Positions 34,723 through 42,884 of a stretch of DNA of 64,000 nt are shown piece after piece. A program made the translations under genes and the position numbers. This DNA comes from Polaribacter sp. NJDZ03 (GTDB taxonomy: Bacteria > Bacteroidota > Bacteroidia > Flavobacteriales > Flavobacteriaceae). The DNA is taken from positions 499,501 through 563,500 of the forward strand of contig NZ_CP079195.1 in the NCBI RefSeq assembly GCF_019263805.1, read 5' to 3'. The notes under the pieces are model-generated. The model worked only from the letters and a program-made list of their open reading frames with translations, did no database searches and was not told the DNA's origin. Position 1 is the first letter of the stretch, and every line of letters begins with the position of its first letter.

Positions 34723-36366
34723 TTATTGTTTTTTAGGAGAAATAGCTGATTTTGGTAATTTAATCTCTTTTTTGTCTTTAAGAACCTTTTTCTTACTCAG
34801 AAGGTCAGAAATTTTTTCGACTTTATTTTCTGTTTTAGAAGAAGATGTGTTTTTATCGTCCTTTATAAAGATGTCTTCCATCTTTTTAGGCTGTTCATCT
34901 TCTCGCCAAATAAAACCTTTTAACTCTCTAACATCATCTGGTAATTTAGAAGGAGGGTAAGTATCTCCATCAGATTTTTTTAAATACTTTATGGTTTCAA
35001 TTTGTCCTTGGTCTAAAGTAAATTCTATATTACTAGATATTTCTTTTGTTATGGTTTCTAAAACATTGGTTTCTGCATTTCTATTAAAATAAACAGATTC
35101 TGCATTTCCTTTTACCAGAAGTAAGTGCAATTTATTTTCCTTAAACTTCCCAAACATATTTCTACCTTTAATTTGGTTAAAGTCTTTGTTAGAAATAGAA
35201 TCTTTAGAAACTATAAATGAGTTGTTTAATACCTTTAAAGAGTCTAGTTTTTGGGTTTCTACATTAGAAAGCAGGTGAATTGTATCTCCAGTAATTTGAT
35301 TTTGATCTGACCAAATTACAGGGTTTTTAAACATTTTTGTCAAGCCAGTTTCTTGATTTGTGTGTATAGAATCGCACTTTCCTTGTAAATCAGATTTAAA
35401 GATTTTTACATTATGGTAGGTTCTTACAATTCTTTTATCCGGTTTACCGGTAACCAAAAGAGTATCTCCATGAATAAACATAGAATCTTTATCTATAATA
35501 GAAATAGCTACAGCCTTTTTAATGATATATAATGAATCTTTTAATTCAAATATTTCGGCATAATTACCTCTTGTTATAAAGTTTTGAACGGTGTCTATAA
35601 CTTGAATATTATTGGTGGCAGAAGCAAACCCTTTTCTTTTATCATAATACAAACTATCTCCCTCTACAGTTCTTTCTTTTAAATAGAGTTTGGCATTTTT
35701 AACAAAATGAGAAACATCTGTTTTGGTATTATAGAATCCTTTTTCACAATAAATTCTATTATCATTTTCTGTATTTGTAATAGTCGTTGGCCCGTATAAA
35801 TAGGTTAGTCCAGAGTTTGTATAATAATCTAAATGATCAGATTCTAGATGATGTTCTGGGTTTACTACGGTAACTCTTGTAGTTGCAGTAAACTTTTTAT
35901 CTTCTAAATAAAAGTTTCCATTTTTACTTTTTAAAGTATTTGTTTGGTCTTTTATGGTAGCGTAATTTTTGTAATATAATTTCTGATTTAATCGATCAAA
36001 ATGCAATGTATCCGTTGTTAAGGTCATTGTTGGGTCTTTTAAAACCACATTTCCCCAAGAAAGCGCTTGTTTAGAATTGGCATTGTAATCTGTATAACTA
36101 CTCGTTTGAGTAATTGTGTCTCCTTGTTTAATTAATACATTACCAATAGCTCTAAAAAAGTTTTTATCTTTATAGTATAAGGCTTGTTGACTAGTTAAAA
36201 TAATTCCATCATGAATCATTTTAACATTACCAATTAGTAGTGTTGCTCCAGGATATTTTTCCTCATCAGCTTCTTGCTGCTCTGCATAATATTCTATTTT
36301 TCTGTTTTCTTGAGAAAAAGAAACGAAGGATGAAATAACAAGAAATAAAAAAAGTATTCTTTTCAA
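34723..36366 (-). CDS. OstA-like (LptA/LptD N-domain) periplasmic protein
   Basis: 547 residues with a TTG start; no ATG gives the clear signal peptide MKRILFLFLVISSFVSFSQ. OstA beta-jellyroll repeats follow (for example GATLLIGNVKMIHDGIILTSQQALYY), giving a long beta-taco like LptA or the LptD N-domain. A Lys-rich tail ends the protein and no outer-membrane barrel is present. In Bacteroidota such proteins are thought to bridge the periplasm in lipopolysaccharide export. It forms a two-gene unit with the downstream aminotransferase. Confidence 0.82.
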   Translation of the reverse strand: MKRILFLFLVISSFVSFSQENRKIEYYAEQQEADEEKYPGATLLIGNVKMIHDGIILTSQQALYYKDKNFFRAIGNVLIKQGDTITQTSSYTDYNANSKQALSWGNVVLKDPTMTLTTDTLHFDRLNQKLYYKNYATIKDQTNTLKSKNGNFYLEDKKFTATTRVTVVNPEHHLESDHLDYYTNSGLTYLYGPTTITNTENDNRIYCEKGFYNTKTDVSHFVKNAKLYLKERTVEGDSLYYDKRKGFASATNNIQVIDTVQNFITRGNYAEIFELKDSLYIIKKAVAISIIDKDSMFIHGDTLLVTGKPDKRIVRTYHNVKIFKSDLQGKCDSIHTNQETGLTKMFKNPVIWSDQNQITGDTIHLLSNVETQKLDSLKVLNNSFIVSKDSISNKDFNQIKGRNMFGKFKENKLHLLLVKGNAESVYFNRNAETNVLETITKEISSNIEFTLDQGQIETIKYLKKSDGDTYPPSKLPDDVRELKGFIWREDEQPKKMEDIFIKDDKNTSSSKTENKVEKISDLLSKKKVLKDKKEIKLPKSAISPKKQ

Positions 36367-36446
36367 AATGATGAATTTTAAGCAAAAATAATGAAAAGAA
36401 AATGGCTATGTATTAAAGAAAACTAAAAATTGGTTGAATTAAGCAA

Positions 36447-37157
36447 TCAAAGTATTAATAAAGATTGCTCTAACTTTTTTGCTTTAGGAAATAAGATATT
36501 ATTTTCTATATGAATATGATTGTTTAATAATTCTTCAAATTGCTGTAATTTTAGGTATAAGACTTTAAAAGAGATACATGCATTTTCTGGAATCTTATAA
36601 TTATTGGTTAGTTCAGCTATTTTTTTAAATGTTTTACTCACTTTTTCATGATCATCTTCTATAATATCAATAGGTCTGTTTAAAGGAGAATTAGATGTAT
36701 TAGTCACTATTTTTTTAGTATTCGCCTTAATAAGTTTCTTTATATAAGGAAAAATAATGCATTCTTCATTTTTCATGTGCTCTAGAACACTATCTGCAAT
36801 TTCTAATATTAACAGATTAATTTTTATAAGTTCTTTGTATTCTTGCCCATAGATAGCAGTTACTTTTTTTCCATATTCTTTTAAGAATAATATATTTTCT
36901 TCTTTATACTCATGTTGAATATTCACTAAAAAATCAATTAAAAAATCTAATTTCCAAGAATTATAATCTTTCAAATAGTAAACCTTATCATTTACTGCTT
37001 TTAAATCCTTTAGAATGTGTTTTAAATTGGTGTTTTTTTCTTCACAAGCCTTACTAAGTAACATGTTTCCATGAATACTAAAGTCTATTTTATATTTTTT
37101 AAAAACGGAGGCAGTATTTATGTTCTCAATAACTATTGTTGCAATACTTTTATTCAT
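36447..37157 (-). CDS. degenerate RIC (ScdA/YtfE-like) di-iron protein lacking the Cys-Cys motif
   Basis: 236 residues from the ATG at 37157; a GTG four codons upstream is the alternative. The N-terminal ScdA_N domain aligns with the intact RIC at 43603, but its DFCCGGG reads DFSIHGN, so both cysteines are gone. The hemerythrin-like domain keeps the iron ligands: NIQH, EHMKNEE, EDDHE and NHIHIEN. RIC proteins repair NO- or peroxide-damaged Fe-S or di-iron centres. This copy may keep NO or iron chemistry without the Cys function. A TGA-N6-TCA box lies upstream in exact regulon geometry. Confidence 0.8.
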   Translation of the reverse strand: MNKSIATIVIENINTASVFKKYKIDFSIHGNMLLSKACEEKNTNLKHILKDLKAVNDKVYYLKDYNSWKLDFLIDFLVNIQHEYKEENILFLKEYGKKVTAIYGQEYKELIKINLLILEIADSVLEHMKNEECIIFPYIKKLIKANTKKIVTNTSNSPLNRPIDIIEDDHEKVSKTFKKIAELTNNYKIPENACISFKVLYLKLQQFEELLNNHIHIENNILFPKAKKLEQSLLIL

Positions 37158-37192
37158 TAGGTCCTTCACAATAATAGGCTTTGAATTTCTAA

Positions 37193-37236
37193 CAAATATT
37201 GTATTATAATTAGGGATAAAAAATGACTTTTGTCAC
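37193..37236 (-). promoter_or_regulatory. Crp/Fnr-type box plus -7 element for the degenerate RIC gene
   Basis: The box ATGACTTTTGTCAC (37223-37236) is centred exactly 33 bp from AATATTTG (minus strand, 37193-37200), which matches 7 of 8 consensus positions (TTTG kept, TA as AA). Spacing is identical to the nirK and cytochrome c promoters. Confidence 0.6.
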
Positions 37237-37302
37237 TTTTTTACATAATTATAGATATTTGTATTAAAACGATATCATTTTCGGATAAGTAGATGTTAAA
37301 TG

Positions 37303-37325
37303 ATGAATAAAAATCATTTATTCAT
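37303..37325. repeat. 23-bp palindrome upstream of the PLP decarboxylase
   Basis: Arms ATGAATAAA and TTTATTCAT with a 5-base centre lie 101 bases before the decarboxylase ATG. It is too weak and T-poor for a terminator, so it may be an operator. Confidence 0.4.
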
Positions 37326-37425
37326 AACGTTAAAATGAAGTTTTTGGGGCTTACTATTGAGATAAAACAACTTTTATCTTCAATAAAAGTTTAAGTTGAC
37401 GTAATTTGCGACAAAATTATTTAGA

Positions 37426-38862
37426 ATGAAATCACCCTTTTACTTAACAAAAGAAGAAATGCAGTCTTATGGCTATAAAATAGTAGATACTATTGTAGAC
37501 CATTATACAGAAGAAGAACATAAAAAGCCAGTAATTAAGGCTTCTAGAGAAGAAATGGACTCATTATTTTTAAGTGAAGCTCCAGATAATGCTACAGATG
37601 CAAATGAAGTATTAGATTTTGTGGTAGATAATGTGCTGCCAAACAGTAATATTTCTACGCATCCGAAATCTTTTTCTTTTGTACCTGGCCCAAGTAATTT
37701 TATAAGTACCATGGCAGATTCTTTAGCAACAGGTTTTAATATTTTTTCTGGCGGATGGATTGTTTCTCCTGCAGCTGCAGAACTAGAAATTGTAACTTTA
37801 AATTGGTTGTTAAAAATGTTCGATTTTCCTGTAACTAAAGGAGGCGGAATTTTTACAAGTGGGGGTTCTATGGCTAATTTAACAGCCTTAACAACAGCGA
37901 GAAGAGTAAAATGTGGCGATGATTTTTCTAAAGGCGTTATTTATTTATCAGACCAAGCACATTCTTCCAATATTAAAGCAATTCGTGTTTTAGGCTTTAA
38001 AAAGGAACAGATTAAAATAATTCCGACAGATTTAGAGTTTAAGTTTAGTATGAATAAACTTAAAAATGAAATTGCAAGAGATCAGTTAGAAGGCAAAAAA
38101 CCATTTTGTATTATTGCATCTGCAGGTACTACCAATACTGGTACTGTAGATCCTTTAGATGATTTAGCAGACATCTGTGAAAAAGAAAATCTTTGGTTTC
38201 ATATAGACGGTGCTTATGGTGCTGCTGCAATTTTATCTAAAAAAGGGAGTAGAATTTTACGCGGAATAGAACGTGCCGATTCTTTAACGGTAGACCCTCA
38301 TAAATGGTTTTTTCAACCGTATGAGATTGGTTGTCTACTAGTAAAAGATGCCTCTTGGTTAAGTAATACATTTAGTGAAAAACCAGAGTATTTAAGGGAT
38401 ATTGAAGGAAATGAGTCTGAAATTAATTTTTATGATTACGGAATTCAGTTAACAAGAAGGTTTAGAGCTTTAAAATTTTATATGTCTATAAAAACGTATG
38501 GTCTAAATGCATTTAAGAAAGCCATTACCTATAATATAGATTTGGCTGATAAAACTGAAGACATCCTAAGAAAAAGTAAAAACTGGGAAATTGTTTCTCC
38601 GGCTACTTTAGCCATTATTAACTTTAGATATAATCCGCTAAATAAAGATTTAACAGAAGAAGAAGTAGATAGATTAAATCAAGAAATTTCTACGAGAGTG
38701 GTAGACTCTAGAGAAGCCTTTTTAGTAACTACTGTTTTACAAAGTCAAGTAGTAATTAGAATGTGTTTAATAAACCCTAAAACAACGTTAAAGCATGTTA
38801 CAGACACTTTAGACCAATGTGAAGTATTTGCTAAACAGGTTCTTTTAGATTGGAAAAAGTAG
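37426..38862 (+). CDS. group II PLP-dependent decarboxylase (aromatic amino acid/glutamate type)
   Basis: 478 residues. Motifs of the aromatic-L-amino-acid/histidine/glutamate decarboxylase family are GIFTSGGSMANLTAL, HIDGAYGAAA with the cofactor Asp, and SLTVDPHKWFFQP with the Schiff-base Lys. N-terminal features (MQSYGYKIVDTIVDHY) point to the DDC/TDC group rather than GadB. It would make an amine and CO2 from an amino acid; the substrate is not predictable. Its end overlaps the convergent membrane-protein gene by 32 bases. Confidence 0.85.
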   Translation: MKSPFYLTKEEMQSYGYKIVDTIVDHYTEEEHKKPVIKASREEMDSLFLSEAPDNATDANEVLDFVVDNVLPNSNISTHPKSFSFVPGPSNFISTMADSLATGFNIFSGGWIVSPAAAELEIVTLNWLLKMFDFPVTKGGGIFTSGGSMANLTALTTARRVKCGDDFSKGVIYLSDQAHSSNIKAIRVLGFKKEQIKIIPTDLEFKFSMNKLKNEIARDQLEGKKPFCIIASAGTTNTGTVDPLDDLADICEKENLWFHIDGAYGAAAILSKKGSRILRGIERADSLTVDPHKWFFQPYEIGCLLVKDASWLSNTFSEKPEYLRDIEGNESEINFYDYGIQLTRRFRALKFYMSIKTYGLNAFKKAITYNIDLADKTEDILRKSKNWEIVSPATLAIINFRYNPLNKDLTEEEVDRLNQEISTRVVDSREAFLVTTVLQSQVVIRMCLINPKTTLKHVTDTLDQCEVFAKQVLLDWKK

Positions 38863-40051
38863 GTTTTATATTCGTAATAAATATTCCTAAAATACCAATT
38901 GGCATCAATACAGAAATCAGTACTAATATTGTATAATAATTATTAATGATAGATAATTGCTGCCAATTGCAAAATCCTTTATAGAATATTAAAATTTCAG
39001 AAAAAAGAAAACCAATTAAGTAAATGCTTATCCAAACTTTGGGTAATTTTAATAGTTTGTTTTGATGTAAAAAAAACAAGATACTTAGGCTTATAATACC
39101 CAGAAAAACAAGATGTAAATACCCTATAACAAAGTCTCTTATTTGATAAGATAAGGTTGCAAAATAAGGGATTACCGTAATAGATTGCATTAACGTTTTT
39201 AGAGTAAATAATACAAAAATAAAGCTGATTAATCGGTAGAAAAAAGGTGTTGTTTTTTCTTTTAAAAATGATTTTTGATGCTTAATTAGTTGATAAAATT
39301 GTATTAAAGCAAAGAATTGAGTAAGTACTCCTAATAGCGCTAATATATAAATAGTTACATGTGGTTTAACCCATAAAAAAGACAGTGGTAAAGTAAACAC
39401 ACAACCCCATAACATCAATCTATAAAAAGAAACAGCTTTTTTCTTAGGAATAATGCTGTGATGCTTCTCTAAAAATGAAAAAAAGAGTCCTAATAAACAA
39501 AAAATAAACCATCCATTATATTGAAAATGTAAATAGAAATAAATAGCATTTTTATACCAATGAGATGTACTACCTAAGGTATTCATAATTATTCCTAAAG
39601 ACCAAGGGCCAATACTAGAAATAATCATAAATAGTAGCGATGTATTTATAAATTTTAAAGCAGAACTATCTTTGTCTAAATTATTGTTTTTTCTAAAAAA
39701 AGCATAAAACCAATAAGAGCAAATTATAAATAATGTAGAAAAAATAATAGAGAATAAGGCGTAACCTGTAATCGGAAAACTAATAAGCATTCCTACAATA
39801 GTAACTTGGGTGAACAAAAATAATTTTGTGTATTTTCTTTTAGCTTCTTCTTTTATATACAAGTAAAATAGTAAGCTTGTTAAACCTATATATACCCAAC
39901 CTAACAGAGCTACATGAGAGTGGGTGTGTACAAAAAATTTATAATCAATATTTATATCAATAATAGGAAAAAGACGTAATAGAATACCTAACGAAGAAGC
40001 AATTAAAAAATACAAAAGTGCGACAAAACTTTGTGTTTTGGCTTTCATCAT
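38831..40051 (-). CDS. multi-pass membrane protein, haem-copper-oxidase/NnrS-like
   Basis: 406 residues with about 11-12 hydrophobic helices. The first periplasmic-helix motif VHTHSHVALLGW has His42, His44 and His46. Further membrane histidines lie in YFYLHFQYNGW (His176) and IGYLHLVFLGI (His314). The pattern resembles haem-copper oxidase subunit I or NnrS-type NO-response membrane proteins, but a full haem/CuB ligand set cannot be confirmed by eye. It follows the Rrf2 gene by two bases, divergent from nirK, so a role in NO handling or electron transfer is likely (inference). Confidence 0.6.
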   Translation of the reverse strand: MMKAKTQSFVALLYFLIASSLGILLRLFPIIDINIDYKFFVHTHSHVALLGWVYIGLTSLLFYLYIKEEAKRKYTKLFLFTQVTIVGMLISFPITGYALFSIIFSTLFIICSYWFYAFFRKNNNLDKDSSALKFINTSLLFMIISSIGPWSLGIIMNTLGSTSHWYKNAIYFYLHFQYNGWFIFCLLGLFFSFLEKHHSIIPKKKAVSFYRLMLWGCVFTLPLSFLWVKPHVTIYILALLGVLTQFFALIQFYQLIKHQKSFLKEKTTPFFYRLISFIFVLFTLKTLMQSITVIPYFATLSYQIRDFVIGYLHLVFLGIISLSILFFLHQNKLLKLPKVWISIYLIGFLFSEILIFYKGFCNWQQLSIINNYYTILVLISVLMPIGILGIFITNIKPTFSNLKEPV

Positions 40052-40053
40052 TG

Positions 40054-40488
40054 TTATAAAGTATTTATAATATTATTATTTTTCACATACTCCATAGACA
40101 TTTCTAAAATGGATTTCTTTTTTAATTTAGAAATTAATTTGTCTTTAAATGGTACATATAATTGATGAACAACACAAGGGTTAGTATCGCTGCATTCTGA
40201 TTGTCCTAAATAACATTCATTAAATTTTTCTACTCCATCAATACAATCTATAATATCTAATAAGGAGTTTTTTTCATTAGCTTCTGTTAAATAAAATCCT
40301 CCATGAGGTCCTTTTACAGAGCTTATTATATTTTTTTTAGTTAATTCTTGTAAAGTCTTGGCTAAAAAAGGTGCTGGCATGGTTAAATCATTTGCAATCT
40401 TTTTAGAGCCAATTTTATTATCTACACTCGCTTTTTCGGTAAGATAGAGTACTGCTCTTATAGCATATTTACTTGAATTTGATAACAT
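40054..40488 (-). CDS. Rrf2 family Fe-S-type transcriptional regulator (NsrR/IscR-like)
   Basis: 144 residues. The N-terminal winged helix (SNSSKYAIRAVLYL, MPAPFLAKTLQELTKK, GPHGGFYL) is standard Rrf2. Cys92, Cys99 and Cys105 occupy the cluster-binding loop used by NsrR and IscR, so a [4Fe-4S] or [2Fe-2S] sensor is likely. It diverges from nirK, and the 148-base gap contains the symmetric ATGA-N6-TCAT box, which could also serve this gene: a 7/8 -7 match lies at 34 bp on the minus strand. NO sensing is inferred from context. Confidence 0.82.
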   Translation of the reverse strand: MLSNSSKYAIRAVLYLTEKASVDNKIGSKKIANDLTMPAPFLAKTLQELTKKNIISSVKGPHGGFYLTEANEKNSLLDIIDCIDGVEKFNECYLGQSECSDTNPCVVHQLYVPFKDKLISKLKKKSILEMSMEYVKNNNIINTL

Positions 40489-40532
40489 TTTATATTTTTT
40501 GTAAAAATATAAAGATAAAACTATCTTTTAGT

Positions 40533-40576
40533 ATGATAAATATCATTTATTTTTTTAAAGAAGATTAATAATTTTG
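40533..40576 (+). promoter_or_regulatory. Crp/Fnr-type box plus -7 element of the nirK operon
   Basis: Perfectly symmetric half-sites ATGATAAATATCAT (40533-40546) are centred 33 bp upstream of the perfect -7 box TAATTTTG (40569-40576). This predicts the box at about -40/-41, the class II activator position. The nirK ATG is 60 bases further on. Confidence 0.75.
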
Positions 40577-40636
40577 CTTCATAATAAAGGATTAAAAAGT
40601 CTTTTATTGTAACTAAACCTAAAAATCGAAACAAAA

Positions 40637-42091
40637 ATGAAATTATTAAAAGCAGTGTGCATACTATTTGCAGGAAGTTTACTTCTTATTAATTGTAAGA
40701 GTGAACCAAAACAAGAATTAGCTAAAGTAGATAGTTCTAACATTTATATAAAAGGAACTATGGAAGCAGAATTAACTTCGCCTCCTTTTGTGCCCGCTCC
40801 AATAGGAGATAGAACGGCTAAAAAGTTATTAGTTAATATGGAAATTCTTGAAAAAGAAGGAACCATGACAGATGGCGTACAATATGTTTACTGGACATTT
40901 GGTGGTTCTGTTCCAGGAAGCTTTATAAGAACTAGAGTGGGAGATGAAATAGAATTTACATTATCTAATCATCCAGATAATAAATTACCACATAATATAG
41001 ATATGCATGCGGTAACGGGACCTGGAGGTGGAGCAACCTCTTCTTTTGTGGCTCCTGGTCATAATAAAACGTTTTCTTTTAAAGCATTAAATCCTGGTTT
41101 GTTTGTATACCACTGTGCTACCGCACCTGTTGGAATGCATATTGCAAACGGAATGTATGGTTTAATTTTGGTGGAACCAGAAGGTGGTTTATCAAAAGTA
41201 GATAAAGAATATTATATTATGCAAGGGGACTTTTATACCAAAGGAGCTACCGATGAAAAAGGGCTACAACCTTTTGATATGACAAAAGCTATAAAAGAAG
41301 ATGCAGATTATGTTGTCTTTAACGGTAAAGTGGGGTCATTAACTGGTGATAATGCAATTACAGCAAATGTTGGCGAAACGGTTCGTTTATTTGTAGGTAA
41401 TGGTGGTCCAAACTTAACATCCTCTTTTCATGTTATTGGAGAAATTTTTGATAAAGTACATGTAGAAGGTGGCGATTTAATAAATACAAATGTACAAACT
41501 ACATCAATTCCTTCTGGTGGTGCAGCAATTGTAGAATTTAAAGTAGAAGTACCCGGAACATTTATTTTAGTAGATCATGCTATTTTTAGAGCGTTTAACA
41601 AAGGTGCTTTAGGAATGCTAAAAGTATCTGGAGAAGAAAATAAAAAATTATATTCTGGAGTAAAACAAGAAGGAATTTATCACCCAGAAGGAGGTACTAT
41701 TCAAACAATGCCAAATGATAATAAAGAAAAAGTGGCTGTGAATACTGCAGAAAAACCTTTGGCTAAAAAAATAGCAGATGGTAAACAAGTTTACATGACT
41801 ACTTGTTTTGCTTGCCACCAAGGAGAAGGACAAGGAATACCGAATGCATTTCCTCCTTTAGCAAAATCAGATTATTTAAATGCAGATGTTAAAAGAGCTG
41901 TTGGTATTGTGTTACATGGTAAAACAGGTGAAATTACTGTAAACGGAAATAAATATAACAGTGTAATGACAAGACAAACACTTACCGAAGTAGAAGTGGC
42001 AGATGTACTTACTTATGTATATAATTCTTGGGGAAATAATAAAACCAATGTTACAGTAAACACAGTAAAAGAAGTAAAAAGCAGCCATTAA
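40637..42091 (+). CDS. nirK: copper nitrite reductase with fused C-terminal cytochrome c domain, lipoprotein
   Basis: 484 residues. The lipobox ends at Cys20. Two cupredoxin domains carry type 1 Cu ligands His119, Cys160, His168, Met173 and type 2 ligands His124, His159, His314, with catalytic Asp122 and His265. A linker (about 345-375) leads to a class I cytochrome c domain with C390-x2-C393-H394 and a likely axial Met in YNSVMTRQ. It reduces nitrite to NO, with the haem domain as built-in electron donor, probably tethered to a membrane. It heads the nirK-nirV-sco-ric operon. Confidence 0.95.
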   Translation: MKLLKAVCILFAGSLLLINCKSEPKQELAKVDSSNIYIKGTMEAELTSPPFVPAPIGDRTAKKLLVNMEILEKEGTMTDGVQYVYWTFGGSVPGSFIRTRVGDEIEFTLSNHPDNKLPHNIDMHAVTGPGGGATSSFVAPGHNKTFSFKALNPGLFVYHCATAPVGMHIANGMYGLILVEPEGGLSKVDKEYYIMQGDFYTKGATDEKGLQPFDMTKAIKEDADYVVFNGKVGSLTGDNAITANVGETVRLFVGNGGPNLTSSFHVIGEIFDKVHVEGGDLINTNVQTTSIPSGGAAIVEFKVEVPGTFILVDHAIFRAFNKGALGMLKVSGEENKKLYSGVKQEGIYHPEGGTIQTMPNDNKEKVAVNTAEKPLAKKIADGKQVYMTTCFACHQGEGQGIPNAFPPLAKSDYLNADVKRAVGIVLHGKTGEITVNGNKYNSVMTRQTLTEVEVADVLTYVYNSWGNNKTNVTVNTVKEVKSSH

Positions 42092-42109
42092 TAACCTCAA
42101 TTCAATACT

Positions 42110-42880
42110 ATGAAAACTATTTTAAGATTGACAATTTGTTTATTTCTACTTAATGCAACCAATACAAGTTGTCAATCTAAAATGGTACAAATAAAAGGAG
42201 GAGAATACATGCCTTTATATGGTAGAGATTCTATGAATGTTAAGATTGATGATTTTTTAATGGATGTGTATCCGGTTACAAATAAAGAGTATATAGATTT
42301 TGTAAAGAAATTTTCAAAATGGCAAAAAAGTAAAGTCATAAAATTATTTGCTGATGGAAGTTATTTACGAGATTGGAAATCTGATACTATTTTAGGTGAA
42401 AATCAAAAAGAGCAATCTCCAATAACTCAAGTATCTTGGTTTGCGGCAAAAGAGTATTGTGAATGTCAAGGTAAAAGGTTGCCAACAGTAGATGAATGGG
42501 AGTATGTAGCGATGGCTAATAAAAACATACCAGATGCTAGAAAATTAAAGGAATACAATGCCTTTATTTTAGGTTGGTATGAAAAACCAAAGAGTTTTAA
42601 CCAAACAATAGGATCTACTTTTAAAAATTATTGGAAAGTATATGATTTACATGGTTTGGTTTGGGAGTGGACTTCAGATTTTAATTCGGTGTTAATTTCT
42701 GGAGAATCTAGAAAAGATGTAGATACAGATAATAATCTATTCTGTGGAAGTGCAGCCGTAAATGCAACAGATTTAATGAATTATGCTGCTTTTATGAGGT
42801 ACGCAATTAGGGGAAGTTTAAAAGCAAAATATACCATGAAAAACCTAGGTTTTAGATGTGTAAAAGATACTAAAAAATAG
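42110..42880 (+). CDS. nirV: NirV-like formylglycine-generating-enzyme-family protein
   Basis: 256 residues with a signal sequence (Cys at about 21, TNTSCQ, so possibly a lipoprotein). The FGE-sulfatase fold is visible in KGGEYMPLYGRDS, YPVTNKEYIDFVK, CQGKRLPTVDEWEYVA, DLHGLVWEWTSDF and the final NLGFRCVKD. NirV genes follow nirK in many denitrifiers; their role in nitrite reductase maturation or function is unproven. It starts 18 bases after nirK and precedes the SCO gene by four bases. Confidence 0.85.
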   Translation: MKTILRLTICLFLLNATNTSCQSKMVQIKGGEYMPLYGRDSMNVKIDDFLMDVYPVTNKEYIDFVKKFSKWQKSKVIKLFADGSYLRDWKSDTILGENQKEQSPITQVSWFAAKEYCECQGKRLPTVDEWEYVAMANKNIPDARKLKEYNAFILGWYEKPKSFNQTIGSTFKNYWKVYDLHGLVWEWTSDFNSVLISGESRKDVDTDNNLFCGSAAVNATDLMNYAAFMRYAIRGSLKAKYTMKNLGFRCVKDTKK

Positions 42881-42884
42881 AAAA

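Noticed and set aside
37303..37325. Fifth copy of the TGA-N6-TCA regulon box
   Set aside because: The palindrome is ATGAATAAA/TTTATTCAT with the half-sites too far apart and no -7 box at the 33-bp distance.
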